From the IMG/VR virus record IMGVR_UViG_3300029286_003712, positions 1 to 21,232 of that record: DNA of 21,232 bases; one strand, written 5' to 3'. This DNA is from a virus. The notes below the pieces were generated by a model. That model worked only from the letters and a program-made list of their open reading frames with translations. It was not told the origin of the DNA and made no database searches. The number at the start of each line of letters is the position of its first letter. The first letter of the stretch is position 1. This document shows, one piece after another, positions 20,705-21,232 of the stretch. Both the position numbers and the translations under genes were made by a program.

Positions 20705-21232
20705 ATGAAAAGTATTTTAACAAGGATATATTTTGTCTTGTTCTTTTTAATTTCAAGCCTTTATCCGGGCGTAAAAGTTGCCATTATAGAGTTCGATTGT
20801 CAGGATACAGAGAAATCTGAGGCATTTACCGAACGCCTATCTACTGATTTATTCAGGATTGGGAACTATGAGGTTGTAGATCGAAACAGTATTAAAAAGA
20901 TTTTGGCCGAACAAGCCTTTCAATTGAGCGGTATTACCTCAGGTGATGCAATTGAGTTGGGAAAAATATTGGGGGTGAAATATATAATTACCGGAAACAT
21001 AACCACAATTAACGGTTTTTATTCTGATACGTACTCCGTAACAGCAAAGATATTGGATGTTGAAACCGCACAAGTATATAAAGTAGGATCAGCAGATATT
21101 AAAGGCTCTTTTAATAAATTTTTAAACTTTGGATCAAAATCAATATCTTTACAGTTGTCGGAAAAATCATCCTCGCAAGTTGAGCTTTACCCCAAAAACT
21201 GGAAAGGGAGCATAGGTGTGGAAAATGCGTAA
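20705..21232 (+). CDS. Secreted CsgG / LpoB-like protein
   Basis: 175 aa. An N-terminal hydrophobic segment (IYFVLFFLISSLYPG, residues 8-22) is a likely Sec signal peptide with no lipobox Cys. The mature part begins VKVAIIEFDC and has the CsgG/LpoB-type pattern: a first strand, then ERLSTDLFRIGNYEVVDRNS, a helix with IKKILAEQAFQLSG, and AIELGKILGVKYIITGNI. Family members act in secretion channels (CsgG) or activate peptidoglycan synthases (LpoB); many relatives are short and have no known partner. It lacks the CsgG membrane barrel. GGGG precedes the ATG. The stop coincides with the window end. Confidence 0.7.
   Translation: MKSILTRIYFVLFFLISSLYPGVKVAIIEFDCQDTEKSEAFTERLSTDLFRIGNYEVVDRNSIKKILAEQAFQLSGITSGDAIELGKILGVKYIITGNITTINGFYSDTYSVTAKILDVETAQVYKVGSADIKGSFNKFLNFGSKSISLQLSEKSSSQVELYPKNWKGSIGVENA

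Noticed and set aside
1-21232. CRISPR array or tRNA gene
   Set aside because: No regularly spaced repeat series and no cloverleaf-like sequence was seen on either strand.
1-21232. attL/attR attachment repeats
   Set aside because: No convincing direct repeat near the integrase and the right end was found; both true ends may lie outside the window.

Overview
The window carries most of a temperate tailed-phage genome (a prophage, or an assembly of one) plus a short stretch of accessory or host-like genes. Base composition looks mid-40s % GC by eye. No ribosomal or housekeeping gene identifies the host. The last gene, a secreted CsgG/LpoB-like protein, suggests a bacterium with a double membrane; that is inference. 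The phage type is indicated by a compact tyrosine integrase, an XRE repressor paired with an ImmA/IrrE metallopeptidase, an N4-gp56/P22-like coat protein, a Mu-gpG/HK97-gp10-like morphogenesis protein, and a long tape measure preceded by G/T-type chaperones. Together these point to a long-tailed, probably siphovirus-like phage.

Layout. 1-879 (+): integrase, separated from the convergent lysogeny pair by a bidirectional terminator at about 1001-1045. 1059-2215 (-): ImmA/IrrE peptidase and XRE repressor, with a promoter whose -10 box lies inside an operator-like palindrome. 2264-18472 (-): one tightly packed late block. Read in its transcription direction (right to left) it holds an 84-aa protein, morphogenesis protein, minor head protein, a small acidic protein, scaffold, coat, head-tail connector genes, a candidate tail tube, a lysis cassette (membrane coiled coil, 3-TM holin, GH24 lysozyme), a set of Ig-like/LamG appendage proteins, the G and T chaperones, tape measure, a hub-like protein, a small tail protein and a tail fibre. 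18563-21232: small accessory genes on both strands, namely two small minus-strand genes, a coiled-coil zinc-ribbon protein, an HTH protein, and a bicistron of a 104-aa protein with the CsgG-like protein. No terminase, portal, head protease or replication gene is visible in the window.

Most notable points. (1) A complete -1 programmed frameshift signal joins the two ORFs upstream of the tape measure: T TTT TTG, an 8-nt spacer and a perfect 8-bp stem. (2) A plus-strand two-helix membrane protein gene sits in the only large gap of the minus-strand late block, behind TTGACA-17-TATATT placed so that the mRNA would be nearly leaderless; this is a candidate lysogenic-conversion gene. (3) Three unrelated proteins end in the same truncated Ig-like segment (DGQVFIG...DI.G), conserved at DNA level. 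Two are in the late block and one is 9-12 kb away on the other strand, in an apparent operon with the CsgG-like protein. (4) A LamG-like domain appears inserted into an Ig-like domain that its two neighbours carry uninterrupted. (5) Several leaders are structured: an inverted repeat that would hide a ribosome binding site at 19155-19210, and three consecutive hairpins ahead of the scaffold-coat genes.
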